Below are positions 60,853 to 64,000 of a stretch of DNA of 64,000 nt, piece by piece (the first letter of the stretch is position 1; the number at the start of each line of letters is the position of its first letter). Under the pieces are notes generated by a model that searched no databases, was not told the DNA's origin, and saw nothing but the letters and a program-made list of their open reading frames with translations. Origin of the DNA: Musa acuminata AAA Group. Its lineage: Eukaryota > Streptophyta > Magnoliopsida > Zingiberales > Musaceae. The DNA lies in the NCBI RefSeq assembly GCF_036884655.1, contig NC_088340.1, positions 2,184,001 through 2,248,000 of the forward strand. Reading direction: 5' to 3'. Position numbers and translations under genes: made by a program.

Positions 60853-61352
60853 ATGGGTGATTCTGGTCTGGTCTCTGATTCCGGGAGGTTGGATGGCCGA
60901 AAGAGAAACTGCTTTGGGGTCTAGCTACATGCTTGTACTGACGAGTTTCAGATCCTGAATCCAATTGGAGAAGGTTGTCACGAGTTTGTCTTTAGAACCA
61001 AAGATAAGACAAGTGGAGAAATTGTGACTATGAAGACAAGAAGTTTATTAATCGAGTTGCTTGGGGAAACGACAACCATTGGAAGAGGGAGATCAACTAT
61101 CTGATGTCACCCATCTATCATAGAGTTTTATGGATGTTGCAATGAATTTTTTTGGTTATAGAATAGGTGGAAAATGACCTCATAAGTTTTATGGAGAAGG
61201 GGGCAATCATTTTTCGAGAGTGAAATCAAAGTTTTGATGATTCAGCTCTTGCGAGATGTGAATGATATTCAGATATTTAGATATATAAACATCAAACATC
61301 CTACTGAACGATTATGGAAAGGTCATGATATATGATGATTTTGAAATGTCTC
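60853..61352 (+). pseudogene. CDK-like (CDKG/CDC2L-type) protein kinase pseudogene
   Basis: An ATG at 60853 opens about 23 codons (MGDSGLVSDSGRLDGRK) before TAG. From 60934 the frame reads CTDEFQILNPIGEGCHEFVF then DKTSGEIVTMK, the kinase glycine loop and the Val-Ala-Ile-Lys strand (K kept). Further on, in changing frames, come EINYLMS, IIEFYG, VENDL and SFMEKG, SEIKVLMIQLLRDVN, and ILLNDYGKVMIYDDFEMS. The last corresponds to the catalytic-loop end and the DFG motif. Several in-frame stops (for example after STI and after FFWL) and at least three frameshifts disrupt it, the HRD motif is damaged, and nothing is seen past the activation loop. The order of motifs is that of CDKG/CDC2-like kinases. 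No introns interrupt the kinase part. Confidence 0.85.
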
Positions 61353-61870
61353 ATGTTTCAAGTTTTGTCCTGTACATCATCAGTGGATATTTATAAAACA
61401 TCAAACGTGTTAGTGGAAGCTAAAAATTATTTATCCACTATTAATGTGTTCTGTCATATGCGTTATGATAGAATCTTTATCTATCAAAATACTATTTGCA
61501 AAGCTCATAATTATATCAATTTTTTGTGATCCTTGATATTCTTTAGTATGCCAAATTAGATAGTTTGATTTTCAATGTATCCCATGTAGCATGCCAAGGA
61601 TTTCAAAGATATTAAAAGTTTGATCTAATTATGAGTTTTTTTTTTCAAATAATATTTAAACAAATAGGGGCTTTGCCATGATATATCCAAGGGATCACAT
61701 ACCGATGTTGGACAAATGATCTCTTTTTTTTTGCTCTCAAAAGAATCTCCCGTGCTTTATAACATTTGGTGCCCACCTATGACATGTAGGGTGAGAATTA
61801 AAATTTGCGACACATGCAAAATTTGCATATTTTGTTCTTCTCATAATAGTTCAACGAGTTAATTAAATAT
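61353..61870. other. AT-rich DNA after the pseudogene
   Basis: No further kinase segments recognised. Low GC, short frames only. Confidence 0.5.
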
Positions 61871-62446
61871 TACCACATGTAGTTAGCTACTTTTAGCATC
61901 CTAGTCCGTACACTTTAAAAAGTTATATTGGCATCCTTATAATTATGAAAGTGAAACCTCTAGGCCCATTTACCTTAACACTGTCGGTTTTACCAATAAA
62001 AACATGAAAGCAAACGGCAAAAAGATAATTTTAACATTCCAGTTGATGGTGGTGGACGACGTCGGTAATGGCGAACGACGTCATCGCTCGGAGACGTGAG
62101 TGGGTGTTGTGGATAAGGAGAGCGTCGACAAGAGATGAGGGCCGCTTGGCATCTGCGTCGGCATCGATGCAAATGCAGGGCGGCCCTCACATCGTCGCTC
62201 TTATCCGCAACAATTATCCGCGACCTCCAGCGGTGCCGTCGTCTGCCACTATCGATGTCGTCAGCCACCCCCAACTAGAACGCTAAAATTATATTTTTGT
62301 CATTTGTTTTTGTGTTTTCATTGGTAAAACCGATGATGCTAGGATAAATGGATGTAGATGTTTTATTTACGTAACTATAAGGATGTCAATATAACTTTTT
62401 AAGATGCAGGAACCGGAATGCTAAAGGTAGCTAACCACAGGGGGTA
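61871..62446. mobile_element. Foldback element: 576-bp near-complete inverted repeat
   Basis: The left arm (61871 to about 62145) and the reverse complement of the right arm (62446 to about 62180) align along their whole length. Ends TACCACATGTAGTTAGCTAC and TACCCCCTGTGGTTAGCTAC match. So do AAAAAGTTATATTGGCATCC / AAAAAGTTATATTGACATCC, CGGTTTTACCAAT on both arms, and GAGGGCCGC on both arms near the centre, leaving a loop of about 34 bases. There is no transposase frame. It is a non-autonomous foldback/MITE type element. Arms are diverged (roughly 75-80% by eye), so it is not newly inserted. Confidence 0.85.
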
Positions 62447-64000
62447 ATCTATAATTAGTCCTAATTCAACTAATGCTTGATGTTATTATATCTCTATGAA
62501 TTATTTGGAGGTTATGTAGTTGATTTAAATTTGCAAGAGCTGAAATATAAAAACCTGATCTCACTTTTGGAAAATGATTACCATTGTTTTCTGTAGAACT
62601 TCATTTTCTAGGTATTCGATAATAAAAGAATTTTATCATAATGAACATCCAGAAAAAAAAACGAAGAATAAGCATTCGACAAAACTGTTTTTCTATTAAT
62701 TGTATATTTGAATGAGACTTGACGTTGAAAATGCAGAAGAAGAAAAGGGGGTCTAATCTTGTGTGTGTATGATACTAGTTCTAGGTCATGTATAACAACT
62801 TAGACAAGTATGATGTCCATGACAACTCCAGTCTTGACACCTTTCCTGCAGTGAGTTCTTTTAAGACCATACCGTCATCCGTTTTGTTCTTTATCAGTGA
62901 ACAGAAGGGAATAAGATGGCAAATGCAACCGTTGGATGTATGATCTTGAAAGGATGAATGCAACCATGGGCTCTGACTAGGCCTTTGACAGGTGCCTTTG
63001 TACATGTCATATTTTTTATTGAGTCATCAAACATTTGTGCTTGGAATCACACTTGTAGTCCTGTTATTTCTCAATACATCACTTTGGTTAACCTTGTATT
63101 AAAAATTTCAGTGTTCTACGGAAAATGTTCAATTGATGTAGCTTACATGAGGTGCATGCTTTTGTGCATGTGAGAGTGCCTGTCTTGTCATTTAGTCTAT
63201 TCTCAACATCCAGGTCTTTTATACTTTTGTTTCTTACGAAAGCATGTGTGGCTTGAAGTAATTAATTTTACGAATCCAAGAAATGTGTGGATAGTAGATT
63301 TCTACATTAACTGGAATTAGAACCAAAATTCCATCTGTAGTCACATTCCTAGTTTGCTTTAAGTGCTGCATTTAACTCCAATGATTGTGCATAATTATGC
63401 ATTGTTAAAATGATGATATCTTATGGATTTTGACTTTTATCTCTGTGTGGGCCTTGTCTTTGAGCTGAAACCTGAGATCAGAGAGCGATATTTCCTATGT
63501 TCTTATTAACATGTCTATGTTTAGCTTCACTCTTTTGAAATTTATATTCCTTTTCCAGATTACCAGAACACACTTCGAGGGTTATTATTAGGTTCACCAT
63601 GGTAAATTCATTCATATTCTGGTCGTTTTATTTTTGTGTTCGACTCATATTGTCTTGTCTATCTGGTAAAAGTTAGTGAACTGATTTTCCAGATTTTGGA
63701 GCTTAATCAGAGGATCGAATAGGATAAAGAACGATAAATGTTTTTCTGGATCTCGATTGTGCACTTGAAAGGTAATAATTATCTGTGGGTGGTAAGTTCT
63801 GATGGTTATCTTTTATGTTCTTTTCTTCATGTGAATTACAATTTGTTTCTTTATAGATTTATGATTATACTTGTAATTTTGTGCACTGGCTTTCTGCCCT
63901 TCATTAATGAGATTGAGATGCTATTATAATTTAAAATAACTGATAATACAAGTCATGGATAAACTATATTTTTGGTAAGGTCTATGCTTTCTCAAGTAGG
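62447..64000. other. Intergenic to window end
   Basis: AT-rich, T-rich on the plus strand, with short open frames only. It might be intron or UTR of a gene beyond the window, but no exon is recognised. Confidence 0.45.

Noticed and set aside
1..64000. CRISPR arrays, bacterial-type operons or integrated viral genes
   Set aside because: No spaced direct-repeat arrays and no viral replication or capsid frames were seen. All supported genes are plant nuclear genes with introns or plant families.

Overview
The window is nuclear DNA from a flowering plant. Genes are split by GT-AG introns, some of 3-5 kb. Intergenic DNA is AT-rich and full of TA/GA/CT microsatellites and transposon relics. Several exons are strongly GC-rich at the third codon position, as is common in monocots. 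The best guess is a non-grass monocot, perhaps Zingiberales such as the banana group. That placement is inference from style, not proof.

Layout. 1.7-3.6 kb (+): a cinnamoyl-CoA-reductase-like SDR protein with a degenerate nucleotide-binding motif and no catalytic Tyr. 4.7-10.5 kb (-): the trans-Golgi clathrin accessory protein MTV1. 11.4-11.6 kb (-): an orphan first exon of a xyloglucan endotransglucosylase/hydrolase (XTH) with its TATA box. 12.3-13.5 kb (-): an intact XTH. 16.1-19.8 kb (-): an Aux/IAA repressor, with an unexplained GC-rich island upstream (20.7-21.5 kb). 24.2-25.7 kb: unresolved weak open frames. 26.1-28.8 kb (-): a RopGEF with PRONE domain. 30.5-34.5 kb (+): a hydroxypyruvate/hydroxyphenylpyruvate reductase (HPR2 type). 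36.4-38.4 kb (-): a P-class PPR protein whose true start lies in a small upstream exon that encodes a mitochondrial-type presequence. 39.9-40.6 kb (+): a membrane-anchored LEA_2 protein. 42.9-43.9 kb (-): a membrane-associated kinase regulator (MAKR). 49.1-50.3 kb (+): the F-box protein HAWAIIAN SKIRT. 54.1-59.3 kb (+): a 68-residue twin-CX9C protein split by a 5-kb intron that carries a nested transposon insertion. 60.9-61.4 kb (+): a wrecked CDK-like kinase pseudogene. 61.9-62.4 kb: a 576-bp foldback element that is one near-complete inverted repeat. The last 1.5 kb shows no gene.

How the genes fit together. This is an ordinary chromosomal gene neighbourhood, not an operon-like system. Several genes touch auxin and ROP signalling, cell-wall growth and trafficking (Aux/IAA, XTH, RopGEF, MAKR, HWS, MTV1), but nothing in the sequence shows co-regulation. 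The most informative large-scale signal is conserved gene order. RopGEF next to HPR2 matches the Arabidopsis pair At1g79860/At1g79870. MTV1, Aux/IAA, RopGEF and the PPR gene match a loose Arabidopsis chromosome 3 group (At3g16010-At3g16500). LEA_2 next to MAKR matches At1g64065/At1g64080. These identifiers are recalled from memory and should be checked. I did not find a convincing new biochemical system. The most unusual items are the foldback hairpin, the nested insertion with 53-bp direct repeats, the CCR-like protein with a broken active site, and the isolated XTH promoter plus first exon.
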